A DNA stretch of 64,000 bases from Clostridium puniceum (GTDB lineage: Bacteria > Bacillota > Clostridia > Clostridiales > Clostridiaceae). The stretch lies in assembly GCF_002006345.1 (NCBI RefSeq), contig NZ_LZZM01000119.1:18451-82450 (forward strand), written 5' to 3'. The notes beneath the pieces are model-generated. The model had not been told where the DNA came from. It did no database searches and worked only from the letters and a program-made list of their open reading frames with translations. Shown here piece after piece: positions 44,803 through 53,955 of this stretch (position 1 is its first letter; each line of letters starts with the position of its first letter). Position numbers and translations under genes: made by a program.

Positions 44803-45747
44803 ATGGCTCAGATTACAAGAAATGAGATGGTAACAACAAATATAAAAAGAAATAAAACTTCGTTAAAAACAAGAATATACCAATATAGATATTTTTATTT
44901 TATGTTTCTTCCGGTATTTTTAGCATTCTTGGTATTTAACTATATTCCAATGATTGGGATTTTAATTTCCTTCTTTGATTGGGGATTATTCGGAATTAAT
45001 GAATTTGTTGGATTTGATAATTTTATAACATTATTTCAAAGTACAGCATTTATAAGGGCCTTTGGGAATACTTTATACATTAGTATATTAAATTTAGGAT
45101 TAAGTATGATATGCTGCGTAGGATTAGCTTTGCTCATTGATGAAGTGAGAGGTAAGAATTTTAAAAAATTAACACAAACTATAATTTATATTCCACACTT
45201 TCTTTCATGGGTAGTAATAGCATCAGTATTTTCATTAATTTTGTCACCACAAGATGGTATAGTAAATGCAGTGCTTGGTTTATTTGGAGTTGATCCAATT
45301 TACTTTTTAGCTGATGAGCACTGGTGGACACCAATATTCTTATTCATAGAACGTTGGAAAGGTACTGGATGGGGAACAATAATATTTATTGCAGCCTTAT
45401 CAGGTGTTGATCCATCAATGCATGAAGCCGCTACTATTGATGGTGCAACTAGACTTCAAAGAGTTTTATATATTACTTTACCAGCAATTAGAAATACAAT
45501 ATTAGTTGTATTTATTTTAGAATTGGCAAAAGTACTTAATTTATTTGAATCAGTTTGGGTATTTCAAAATGCAATGGTACTTGATAAAGCTGATGTTATA
45601 CAAACATACGTATATCGTATAGGTGTTGAAAATTCAGACTATGGATTATCTACAGCAGCAGGTTTATTTAAGTCTGTTATTTCAGTAATATTAGTTCTAA
45701 TTACTAATAAGGTAAGCAAGAAGGTAACAGGGGAGGGAATTATATAA
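44803..45747 (+). CDS. LplB-type ABC importer permease (second system)
   Basis: This 314-aa CUT1 permease has six membrane segments, starting YFYFMFLPVFLAFLVFNYIPM. The EAA loop reads MHEAATIDGATRLQRVLYITLPAI. It is clearly related to the permease at 29640 (shared IPHFLSWV, AAGLFKSVISV). Start at ATG 44803 after GGAGGTAA; an ATG at 44788 would overlap that ribosome-binding site. Its stop overlaps the next start (TAATG). The import partner lipoproteins follow the permeases rather than preceding them. Confidence 0.93.
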   Translation: MAQITRNEMVTTNIKRNKTSLKTRIYQYRYFYFMFLPVFLAFLVFNYIPMIGILISFFDWGLFGINEFVGFDNFITLFQSTAFIRAFGNTLYISILNLGLSMICCVGLALLIDEVRGKNFKKLTQTIIYIPHFLSWVVIASVFSLILSPQDGIVNAVLGLFGVDPIYFLADEHWWTPIFLFIERWKGTGWGTIIFIAALSGVDPSMHEAATIDGATRLQRVLYITLPAIRNTILVVFILELAKVLNLFESVWVFQNAMVLDKADVIQTYVYRIGVENSDYGLSTAAGLFKSVISVILVLITNKVSKKVTGEGII

Positions 45748-46613
45748 TGAATGAAAAGCTTTCTTTTAAAAAAGGTCATAGATCAAGAGCAATTTTCTTA
45801 ATTTTTGCATATATATTCTTAGTGCTTTTTATGCTTGCTATGATCATTCCTGTATTAAAAGTATTTGTAGATTCTGTTGACCCATCTGCTTCAGCTCAAA
45901 TGCGTATATGGCCTCAAAAGTTTGATTTTGGCGCATATGAGCAGATATTAAGCAGACAAGATCTTTTTAAACCATTTGTTATTTCAATAATTACAACAGT
46001 TATAGGTACTGCAGTAGGTCTATTATTAACAACTTTAGCAGCATACGTTATTATTCAAAAAAATATGCCTGGAAATAGATTTTTTGTAAATATGATTTTA
46101 TTTACAATGTTATTTAATGGAGGGTTAATACCAACATATTTAACAGTATCATATCTTGGATTAATGAATAACTTTATTGCAGTAATTATACCAGTTACAT
46201 TAACTGCTTATAACATAATTTTAATGAAGAGCTTTTTCCAAACAATTCCACAAGCACTTTATGAAGCAGCAGAATTAGATGGTTGTACACCTATCGGTAT
46301 TTTTTGGAGAATAGTACTTCCTTTATCAAAACCAGCTTTAGCATCAATTGGATTGTTTATTGCAGTTGCAATGTGGAATGATTTCATGCATTTCCAATTA
46401 TATATTCAAGATCCGATGTTACAAAATTTCCAATTGAAAGTAAGACAACTGGTATTAATGGATCAAGCTGTAGGAACTTCTCAATCCGTAGTTTCAGGTG
46501 ATATGCTTAAGAGCGCTGTTATTATTGTTGTAATGGCTCCATTTTTAGCAGTATATCCATTTATTCAAAAGTATTTCCAAAAAGGAGTAACACTTGGAGG
46601 AGTAAAAGAATAA
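45747..46613 (+). CDS. LplC-type ABC importer permease (second system)
   Basis: This 288-aa permease has the N-terminal segment AIFLIFAYIFLVLFMLAMIIPVLKVFV. The EAA loop reads YEAAELDGCTPIGIFWRIVLPLSKP, and the tail PFIQKYFQKGVTLGGVKE mirrors the permease at 30620. It is coupled to the preceding gene by a one-base overlap. There is no ATPase gene nearby, so a shared ATPase is required. The lipoprotein gene follows after 153 bases. Confidence 0.93.
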   Translation: MNEKLSFKKGHRSRAIFLIFAYIFLVLFMLAMIIPVLKVFVDSVDPSASAQMRIWPQKFDFGAYEQILSRQDLFKPFVISIITTVIGTAVGLLLTTLAAYVIIQKNMPGNRFFVNMILFTMLFNGGLIPTYLTVSYLGLMNNFIAVIIPVTLTAYNIILMKSFFQTIPQALYEAAELDGCTPIGIFWRIVLPLSKPALASIGLFIAVAMWNDFMHFQLYIQDPMLQNFQLKVRQLVLMDQAVGTSQSVVSGDMLKSAVIIVVMAPFLAVYPFIQKYFQKGVTLGGVKE

Positions 46614-46766
46614 TGTATTAATTCTTATCATTGGTATATTGTATCAAAGAATAACTAATATAAATTTAAAATTACTAAATGAATTCAAATAAAAATATAT
46701 AATTATAATTTGAATTAAAATATTACAAAAAGACTAGATAGTGCAATGCACAAGAGGAGGATATTT

Positions 46767-48221
46767 ATGAAAAAAAGAGCAGGAGTATTAGTGGCTTTGG
46801 GGTTAGCTACAGTAATGACAATGACCACATTAGTTGGATGTGGCAATAAAGGTAGTTCGGTTGCAGTGAGTACAAAAGAGGCTGCTAAACCAGAAAAGAT
46901 TTCATGGTATATTAACGTAGGTCTTAACACAGAGCAAAAATATGAAGAATGGAAAGATGAATATAAAAAGAAAACAGGAATTGAACTGGATTATACTCCA
47001 ATGAATAACAATGACTATAAACAAAATCTTGAACTTGCTTTTGCAAGTAAGAAGTCACCAGATGTATTTAATTTAGCTGGTGCAGATGATCTTCCACGTT
47101 ATGCATCACAAGGTGCATTAGCTGACTTGACTGATTTAGTAAAAGCATCAGGATTAATTACTGAGGAAAATAAAGCAGTTTGGGATGGCGTAACAATCAA
47201 TGGAAAAATATATGGGGTGCCATGGGAAGCCAATACAGGTACTATCACATATGTGCGTAAAGACTGGTTAGATAAACTTGGTTTAAAAGTACCAACAACG
47301 TATGATGAATATATTAATATGTTAAAAGCATTTAAAACACTTCCAGAATGTAAAGTACCTTTCACTGGAGCTAAATTATTTGAAGATGGAGCAGTTACTT
47401 ATTTAAAAGACTTTTATCAAGATGCTACTCCGGAATTTACTAAAGTGGGTGATAAATGGGTAGATGGTTTGGAGCAAGAAAATATGAAAGCTGCGTTACA
47501 AAGAATGAAGGATGCATATGCAGATGGATTAATTGATCAAGAAATTATTACTAATACTACATCTGCTGCTCGTGACAAATGGTATGCAGGAGGAGTTGGA
47601 GTATTTAACTATTGGGCAGGTACATGGAATCAATCACTTGAAGATAGATTAAAAGCTAATGTTAAAGATGCACAAGTGGTAGCACTTCCAGCTATAAAAG
47701 AACTTAAATATAATATTCGTGTTCCAGCGGTTACATGTATTTCGAAGGATTGTAAAAATATAGAAGGTGTATTTAAATACTTTATACAATACATGCATGA
47801 TGGTGGAGAAGGACAAGTATTATTTGAAAATGGAGTTGAAGGGGTACACTGGAAACAAGATGGAGACCATGCAACAATGCTTCCAAATCCACAAAATCCA
47901 AAAGAAGCACTTCCAGGTGCATATAATCCAGCATATGCTCGTTTGACACCAATGAAAGATAAGACTAAGAGTGTAGTATATGATGAAAGAGTTACTAAGA
48001 GTTTAGAATTATTGAAAAAAAATGGAGAACAACAAATTCCTCAACCAACATCTAAGAAGTTAACTAAAATCAACGGTGACTTAACAAAATTAAAAGCTAA
48101 AACTATAGCTGCAATTGTTATGGGAAAAGCAAGTATTGATGAAGGTTTAAAGATTTATGAAAGTGAATCTAAGAATTTAGGTATTGATGAAGTACTAAAA
48201 GAAATGAATGGCACTAAGTAG
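46767..48221 (+). CDS. Sugar-binding lipoprotein A (second importer)
   Basis: This 484-aa lipoprotein has a signal peptide MKKRAGVLVALGLATVMTMT with lipobox LVGC (Cys25). The mature part begins with PEKISWYINVGL and carries MNNNDYKQNLELAFASKK and DVFNLAGADDLPRYASQGALADLTDLV, a CUT1-type solute-binding fold. It is a close paralogue of the next gene, obviously conserved along its length. Start at 46767 after AGAGGAGG. It probably binds oligosaccharides for the LplB/C pair just upstream. Confidence 0.92.
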   Translation: MKKRAGVLVALGLATVMTMTTLVGCGNKGSSVAVSTKEAAKPEKISWYINVGLNTEQKYEEWKDEYKKKTGIELDYTPMNNNDYKQNLELAFASKKSPDVFNLAGADDLPRYASQGALADLTDLVKASGLITEENKAVWDGVTINGKIYGVPWEANTGTITYVRKDWLDKLGLKVPTTYDEYINMLKAFKTLPECKVPFTGAKLFEDGAVTYLKDFYQDATPEFTKVGDKWVDGLEQENMKAALQRMKDAYADGLIDQEIITNTTSAARDKWYAGGVGVFNYWAGTWNQSLEDRLKANVKDAQVVALPAIKELKYNIRVPAVTCISKDCKNIEGVFKYFIQYMHDGGEGQVLFENGVEGVHWKQDGDHATMLPNPQNPKEALPGAYNPAYARLTPMKDKTKSVVYDERVTKSLELLKKNGEQQIPQPTSKKLTKINGDLTKLKAKTIAAIVMGKASIDEGLKIYESESKNLGIDEVLKEMNGTK

Positions 48222-48601
48222 TAAGATTTAAGTATAATTTAAACATTAATTCTATATGTTAGTCTATTAGGTATTTTTACAACTCTTACTTAATAGACTA
48301 GCTATAGGTAACAATATAATTATTACAATACAAACTTTTTAGAACTTAATTTGGGGAAAAATTTTTTATAGAATATGAAAACGATATACATGTTTTTGTA
48401 ATCTTATATATGAAGCTTAGTTTTACTTTTAAGGTTACCAAAGCAATAAAAATAATTACAAGGATAAATAAATTAGTATTAACAAAAAACTTATAATAAA
48501 ATTGTTAAAATTAATTTTACAAATTAAAAATTATAATTAATTTGTAATTAACTATTAAATAAATATGATATATTGTGAATATCACAAAAGGGAGGATATT
48601 T
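48222..48601 (+). other. Gap between the two duplicated lipoprotein genes
   Basis: These 380 bases hold no gene. A 14-bp stem lies at 48260-48273 / 48287-48300 (TAGTCTATTAGGTA with TACTTAATAGACTA, one G-T pair) without a T-run after it, probably a 3'-end structure. A possible promoter at 48542-48569 (TTGTAA, 16 bp, TATGAT) precedes the second copy, so the two lipoproteins may be expressed independently. Confidence 0.5.
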
Positions 48602-50065
48602 ATGAAAAAAAGAGTTAAAATCCTTGTTGCTTTGGGGGTAGCAACAGTAATGTCAATGTCAGCACTAGCAGGATGTGCAGGAAAAAGTTCAGGTGGTTCA
48701 TCAGCACAAAACACTAAAGAAGTGAAAAAGCCAGAAAAGATTTTGTGGTATATTAATGTTGGTCTTAGTGCTCAGCAAAAATATGAGGAGTGGAAAATTG
48801 ATTTTACTAAAAAAACAGGCATTGAATTAGATTTTACCCCAATGAATAACAATGATTACAAGCAAAATCTTGAACTTGCATTTGCAAGTAAAAAAGCACC
48901 AGATGTATTTAATTTAGCAGGAGAAGATGACCTTCCACGATATGCATCACAAGGAGCACTAGCGGATTTAACTGATTTAGTAAAAGCATCAGGATTAATT
49001 ACTAATGAAAATAAAGCAGCTTGGGATAGTGTTACAATAGATGGGAAAATATATGGTGTACCATTTGAATTAAATTCAGGTACTATTACTTATGTACGTA
49101 AAGATTGGTTAGACAAGCTTGGTTTAAAAGTACCAACAACATATGATGAATATATTAATATGCTACGAGCATTTAAAACACTTCCAGAATGTAAAACTCC
49201 TGTAACAGCAGCAAAATTATATGAAGACCAAGCTGTTACTTACCTAAAAGATTTTTATCAAGATGCTACTCCAGAATTTACTAAAGTAGATGGAAAATGG
49301 GTAGATGGAATGCAACAAGAAAACATGAAAGGTGCATTAAAAAGAATGCAAGATGCTTACAAAGAAGGACTGCTTGATCAAGAAGTTGTTACTAATACTA
49401 CATCTGCTTGTCGAGATAAATGGTTCTCAGGAGGTGTTGGAGTATTTAATTATTGGGCGGCCAATTGGGCACCTCAGCTTGACGATAGATTAAAAGCTAA
49501 TGTTCCAACTGCACAAATGGTAGCAATTCCACCAATAAAAGAATCAAAAAATTATTTACTTAGAGTACCAGCGGTTACCTGTATTTCAAAAGATTGTAAG
49601 AATGTTGAAGGTGTATTCAAATACTTTGTACAATATATGCATGATGGCGGAGAAGGGCAAATTTTATTTCAAAATGGAGTGGAAGGTGTTCATTGGAAAC
49701 AAGATGGAGATTATATAACTATGCTTGAAAATCCAGAAAATCCAAAGGAACCACTTCAAAAAGCATTTTATGCACCATATTCTGCTATAACACCAATGAA
49801 AGATAGTACTAAAAACATAGTGGTAGATAGTAGAGTTACTTCATCAAATCAATTGATGGCAAAATATGGAATTCAATCAATAGCAAGACCAGTATCTAAG
49901 AAGTTAGCAAAAATTAATGGAGATTTAATAAAATTAAAAGCAAAAAGTATAGCACAAATTGTTATGGGAAAATCCAGCGTAGAGGATGGATTTAATGCTT
50001 ATATTAATGAAGCTAAAAATTTAGGAATTGATGATGTAATTAAAGAAATGAATGGGGATAAGTAG
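48602..50065 (+). CDS. Sugar-binding lipoprotein B (duplicate of the previous gene)
   Basis: This 487-aa lipoprotein has a signal peptide MKKRVKILVALGVATVMSMS and lipobox LAGC (Cys25). It shares long blocks with lipoprotein A (MNNNDYKQNLELAFASKK, LPRYASQGALADLTDLVK, CKNVEGVFKYFVQYMHDGGEGQ) but differs around candidate sugar-contact loops (e.g. PFELNSGT versus PWEANTGT; AANWAPQLDD versus AGTWNQSLED). A recent tandem duplication with diverging ligand preference is the simplest reading. Start after GGGAGG. A hairpin follows at 50081. Confidence 0.92.
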   Translation: MKKRVKILVALGVATVMSMSALAGCAGKSSGGSSAQNTKEVKKPEKILWYINVGLSAQQKYEEWKIDFTKKTGIELDFTPMNNNDYKQNLELAFASKKAPDVFNLAGEDDLPRYASQGALADLTDLVKASGLITNENKAAWDSVTIDGKIYGVPFELNSGTITYVRKDWLDKLGLKVPTTYDEYINMLRAFKTLPECKTPVTAAKLYEDQAVTYLKDFYQDATPEFTKVDGKWVDGMQQENMKGALKRMQDAYKEGLLDQEVVTNTTSACRDKWFSGGVGVFNYWAANWAPQLDDRLKANVPTAQMVAIPPIKESKNYLLRVPAVTCISKDCKNVEGVFKYFVQYMHDGGEGQILFQNGVEGVHWKQDGDYITMLENPENPKEPLQKAFYAPYSAITPMKDSTKNIVVDSRVTSSNQLMAKYGIQSIARPVSKKLAKINGDLIKLKAKSIAQIVMGKSSVEDGFNAYINEAKNLGIDDVIKEMNGDK

Positions 50066-50080
50066 TAAGCTGCTTAAATA

Positions 50081-50124
50081 AAGGGAAAGCGATAAATATA
50101 TTTATATGTTTATCGTATTTCCTT
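50081..50124 (+). terminator. Hairpin terminator after the lipoprotein genes
   Basis: AAGGGAAAGCGATAAA (50081-50096) pairs with TTTATCGTATTTCCTT (50109-50124) with a small internal mismatch. The 7-bp CGATAAA/TTTATCG core is perfect. Confidence 0.6.
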
Positions 50125-50249
50125 ATTATAGGTGATAAATAAATGTTCTAACTATTAGACCAAAATTAAATTTATTTGTAAATAAAAATAGATATTAATT
50201 AATTTTATCAGAATTAATCCCCAATTATTATATATTTTAAGGAGGACTT

Positions 50250-51818
50250 ATGAAAAAAAATTTGTTGTGGAAAGCAGACTTAGAAAATGGAAGGTACAAA
50301 AATCCAATATTATATGCTGATTACTCAGATCCAGATGTCATAAGAGTGGGAGACACCTTTTATATGACTGCGTCGAGTTTTAACTATATTCCAGGTTTAC
50401 CTATTTTAACCTCAAAGGATTTAGTAAATTGGTCACTTGTAAATTATGCAGTAAAAGAGATACCTTATGAGGATTATAAATCACCTGCTCATGGAAGGGG
50501 TGTTTGGGCACCAAGTATTAGATATTATGATAATAAATTCTGGATATTTGTAGGAATGCCTGATGAAGGAATTTTTATGACCAGTGCCGTAGATCCATTA
50601 GGAGAATGGTCACCACTTATTTGTGTAAGAGAAGGTAAAGGATTTATCGATCCTTGTCCATTATGGGATGAAGATGGAAGAGCGTATATAGTCCATGGAT
50701 ATGCTAAAAGCAGAATTGGTTTTAAGAGCAAGCTTGGAATTTTTGAAATTAGTCCAGATGGAAAAACAGCTATTACAGAAGATAGATTTATTTTTGATGG
50801 AACTGAAACACAGCCTACTATTGAAGGACCTAAATTTTACAAAAGAGATGGAATGTATTATATTCTTGCACCAGCAGGGGGAGTAAAACAAGGATGGCAG
50901 ACTGCACTAAGAAGTGAATTTATTTATGGACCATATGAAGAAAAAATAGTAATGCATCAAGGAAATACTTATATAAATGGACCTCATCAAGGGGGATTGG
51001 TAGATACTTTATTAGGAGAAGAATGGTTTATTCATTTTCAAGATAAAGAAGCATACGGAAGAATTTGCCATCTTCAGCCGGTAAAATGGAAAGATGGATG
51101 GCCTATTATTGGTGTAGACATTGATGGAGATGGAATTGGAGAACCTGTACTGGAATATACAAAACCAAAAGGAGTACCTATAGTTGAATCGTGTGAGATA
51201 GAAGCAAGCGATGATTTTACAAATAAATTTCTTGGACATCAATGGCAGTGGCTAGCTAATTCTAATGATAATTTTTATTCTTTAACAGAGAATCCAGGTT
51301 ATTTAAGATTATATAATTTAAATACTACAGATAAAGAAAAGGCTGTAATTTGGAATAGTGCTAATGTTTTGACTCAAAAGATTATGTGTCCAGAATTCGT
51401 AGCTGAAACAAAAATGGATTTTTCTAATATACCATCTGAAGGAAAGGCTGGAATGTTAATTATTGGTGAACAATATGCTGGTATTTGTATAAAACATGAA
51501 AATGAAGAAATAAGTATAGTGTATTTTGAATCAGAAGAAACAGGAGGAAATAGAGGTGAAATAGAAATTAAAAGAGTACCTTGCCAAAATAATAATGAAA
51601 TATATTTCAGATTTAATTTTAAAGATGATCAAAAAGGTTCATTTTCTTATAGTTTAGATGGAGGAACTTGGAGTAAGGAAACAAGGAGCTTCTCACCTAA
51701 GGCAGCAACTTGGGTTGGAGCAAAAATTGGTATTTTTGCAATTGCAGATGGAAAAACTCAGAAAAGTGGATATACTCAATTTTCATATTTTAATGTTATG
51801 AGAGTAGATAAATATTAG
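50250..51818 (+). CDS. GH43 beta-xylosidase / arabinofuranosidase, cytoplasmic
   Basis: This 522-aa protein has a five-bladed propeller with all three acids: base Asp27 (YSDPDVIRVGDTFYM), the pKa-modulating Asp in GFIDPCPLWDEDGRAY, and acid Glu in TIEGPKFYKRDGMYYI. A C-terminal concanavalin-like beta-sandwich (~310-522; SCEIEASDDFTNKFLGHQWQW) is typical of the GH43 beta-xylosidase subfamilies. Related enzymes release xylose or arabinose from xylo-oligosaccharides; the two cannot be separated from sequence. There is no signal peptide. Start after AAGGAGG. The ankyrin-GH43 gene follows after 156 bases. Confidence 0.93.
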   Translation: MKKNLLWKADLENGRYKNPILYADYSDPDVIRVGDTFYMTASSFNYIPGLPILTSKDLVNWSLVNYAVKEIPYEDYKSPAHGRGVWAPSIRYYDNKFWIFVGMPDEGIFMTSAVDPLGEWSPLICVREGKGFIDPCPLWDEDGRAYIVHGYAKSRIGFKSKLGIFEISPDGKTAITEDRFIFDGTETQPTIEGPKFYKRDGMYYILAPAGGVKQGWQTALRSEFIYGPYEEKIVMHQGNTYINGPHQGGLVDTLLGEEWFIHFQDKEAYGRICHLQPVKWKDGWPIIGVDIDGDGIGEPVLEYTKPKGVPIVESCEIEASDDFTNKFLGHQWQWLANSNDNFYSLTENPGYLRLYNLNTTDKEKAVIWNSANVLTQKIMCPEFVAETKMDFSNIPSEGKAGMLIIGEQYAGICIKHENEEISIVYFESEETGGNRGEIEIKRVPCQNNNEIYFRFNFKDDQKGSFSYSLDGGTWSKETRSFSPKAATWVGAKIGIFAIADGKTQKSGYTQFSYFNVMRVDKY

Positions 51819-51897
51819 AAAATAGTAAAGACCAAAAAAGTCTATATGTATTAAATAAGCCACATATATTTATTTGCTGCATATGATTTTAAGGTAA

Positions 51898-51920
51898 CAA
51901 ATTAATTAGAACTTATATAT
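51898..51920 (+). repeat. 23-bp exact repeat, copy 1 (upstream of ankyrin-GH43)
   Basis: The sequence starting CAAATTAATTAGAACTTA occurs identically over 23 bases at 57721-57743. It stands 54 bases before the ankyrin-GH43 start. Shared upstream position suggests a promoter or regulator site. Confidence 0.75.
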
Positions 51921-51974
51921 TAAGATTAAAAAAACATAATAACAACAGGTAGTAACGCGAAAGTGAGATATAAA

Positions 51975-53879
51975 ATGAATATTATAGAAGCAATTAAATT
52001 AGATAATATTGAAATGCTAAAAAAGATTAACATGGAAACACCTAATGCCATCGAAGAAAATGATGAAAATGGAATATGGGCTCCATTTGTAGCAGCACAA
52101 ACTGGTAATCTTGAAATGGTTAAATATATTGTTGAATATACAAGAGCTAGCATGAATGTTGTAGATGAAGATAATAGAACAATTTTACATTATGCTGCAC
52201 AGAGTAATAATGTTGAATTAGTTCGTTATCTTGTAGAAAGAGTTGGAATGTCAATTTTTCATGGAGATAAGAACAGAATTACACCTTATGAAGAAGCCAG
52301 TGTACACGGTGCAGTAGAAGTAGAAAAGTATTTTGAAAGTGTTTGTAATGGAAGATTATCACAAATGTATAAAAACCCTATTATTACAGGAACACATCCT
52401 GATCCTTCTATTTTAAGAGTTGGTGATGATTATTATATGGTAAATTCATCTTTCATATTCTTCCCATGTATTCCAATTTCACATTCAAAGGATTTAATTA
52501 ACTGGCATATTGTAGGACATGCTATTGCAAATTCTGAATATGCTCATCTTGAAGAATTAGAAGGTGGTCGAGGATATTGGGCACCAGATATCTCATATTA
52601 TAATGGAAGATTTTATATTACAGCAACATATCGCCTTAATGATAATGGCACTGTGTATAGAAAACAAATGATAACATCTTCTATTAATCCAGAAGGACCA
52701 TATTCAGAACCAGTATTTTTAGATGAAGATGGAATTGATCCATCCCTTTTTACAGATGATGATGGAAGACGTTACATGATTTTAAATCGTGGAGCAAGAA
52801 TTTTTGAACTTGATAAAGAGGCTAAAAATATAATATCTAAGCCTCAGTTACTATGGTATGGAGATAATAGGCGTGCACCAGAGGGAGCTCATTTATTAAA
52901 GAAAGATGGATATTATTATTTATTTGTAGCAGAAGGTGGAACAGGTATTGGCCATAGAATTTCAGTAGCTCGTTCTAAAACTTTAATGGGACCTTATGAA
53001 TCATGTCCATATAATCCAATTCTGCGCCAACTAGATGAAAAAGCAGCAATACAAAGAGCCGGTCATGGTAAGCCAGTACAAACACAAAATGGAGAATGGT
53101 ATATTGTTTATTTATGCGGCAGAATGGTAGAGGGTAAATATAGTATTCTTGGAAGAGAAACTGCTATGGATCCAATCACATGGACTGCTGATAATTGGCC
53201 AATAATCAATAATTTAAATGGACCTAGTGTGCTTCAAAAGAAACCTAATTTGCCAGAGAATATTTGGGAGGATACTTTAGCTGATGATTTTAATGGAGAT
53301 AAGCTAGGCTTGGATTGGATGTTTCCACGAGCACCAAAGGAGAATTCATATTATATAAAGAACAGTTGTTTATATTTAAAGGGCGATATTTTAGATATAA
53401 ATGACACTGGATGTAGAAGTATTGTTGTAAGGCGTCAAAAGGATTTTTGTTTTACAGCAGAGTGTAAACTTTATTTAACTAATATGACTGAAGGACAAAA
53501 TATTGGAATGACTTGTTATTATGATGAAAATACCTATTTGAAGTTTGGTATATTTGGAGAAGAAGATGGATATTCCATAAATGTTGAAGAGTGGATTAAT
53601 AATAAATATTATAAGCAAAATAAAATTTTAATATTAAATTTAGACGAAATTGAATTAAAGATAGAGACAAAATACCTTGAAAGAACTTTTTATTATAGAT
53701 TAGGAAATAAAGAATGGATAAAAATAGCACACCTTCATAATGTTTATTATTTGTGTGATGAAGGGCTTCAAAAAGGAAAAAGATTTACTGGTGCTATGGT
53801 AGGGGTGTATAGCTATGCTGGAAATATGATTGAGTTATGGGCAAAATTTGAACATTTTAATATAAAAAAATTAAAGTAG
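51975..53879 (+). CDS. Ankyrin-repeat / GH43 fusion glycosidase
   Basis: About 634 aa. Residues ~1-128 are ankyrin repeats: GIWAPFVAAQTGNLEMVKYI, RTILHYAAQSNNVELVRYLV and RITPYEEASVHGAVEVEKYF are three consecutive units, with a degenerate cap before them. Residues ~133-634 are a GH43 propeller plus beta-sandwich with complete acids: Asp143 (THPDPSILR), Asp255 (DGIDPSLFTDDDGR) and Glu303 (APEGAHLLKKDGYYYL). No signal peptide or membrane segment is seen, so a cytoplasmic enzyme with a protein-binding or lid-like N-terminus is implied. ATG 51975 is chosen; an in-frame GTG at 51963 is possible, and the ribosome-binding site is weak. Activity is probably xylosidase/arabinofuranosidase; the ankyrin role is unknown. 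Confidence 0.88.
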   Translation: MNIIEAIKLDNIEMLKKINMETPNAIEENDENGIWAPFVAAQTGNLEMVKYIVEYTRASMNVVDEDNRTILHYAAQSNNVELVRYLVERVGMSIFHGDKNRITPYEEASVHGAVEVEKYFESVCNGRLSQMYKNPIITGTHPDPSILRVGDDYYMVNSSFIFFPCIPISHSKDLINWHIVGHAIANSEYAHLEELEGGRGYWAPDISYYNGRFYITATYRLNDNGTVYRKQMITSSINPEGPYSEPVFLDEDGIDPSLFTDDDGRRYMILNRGARIFELDKEAKNIISKPQLLWYGDNRRAPEGAHLLKKDGYYYLFVAEGGTGIGHRISVARSKTLMGPYESCPYNPILRQLDEKAAIQRAGHGKPVQTQNGEWYIVYLCGRMVEGKYSILGRETAMDPITWTADNWPIINNLNGPSVLQKKPNLPENIWEDTLADDFNGDKLGLDWMFPRAPKENSYYIKNSCLYLKGDILDINDTGCRSIVVRRQKDFCFTAECKLYLTNMTEGQNIGMTCYYDENTYLKFGIFGEEDGYSINVEEWINNKYYKQNKILILNLDEIELKIETKYLERTFYYRLGNKEWIKIAHLHNVYYLCDEGLQKGKRFTGAMVGVYSYAGNMIELWAKFEHFNIKKLK

Positions 53880-53888
53880 AAAATCATA

Positions 53889-53916
53889 ATCTTCTATAAT
53901 TTAATAAATAGAAGAT
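53889..53916. other. Intercistronic hairpin
   Basis: ATCTTCTAT (53889-53897) and ATAGAAGAT (53908-53916) form a perfect 9-bp stem between the ankyrin-GH43 and ABC genes. There is no T-run, so it is probably an mRNA structure within an operon. Confidence 0.4.
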
Positions 53917-53955
53917 ATATAAAAGATGTGATTAAATAAATTAAGGAGAAAAATA

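Noticed and set aside
48542..48590. Possible operator formed by TTGTG / CACAA just before lipoprotein B
   Set aside because: Only 5 bp of pairing in a very AT-rich region; too weak to call.
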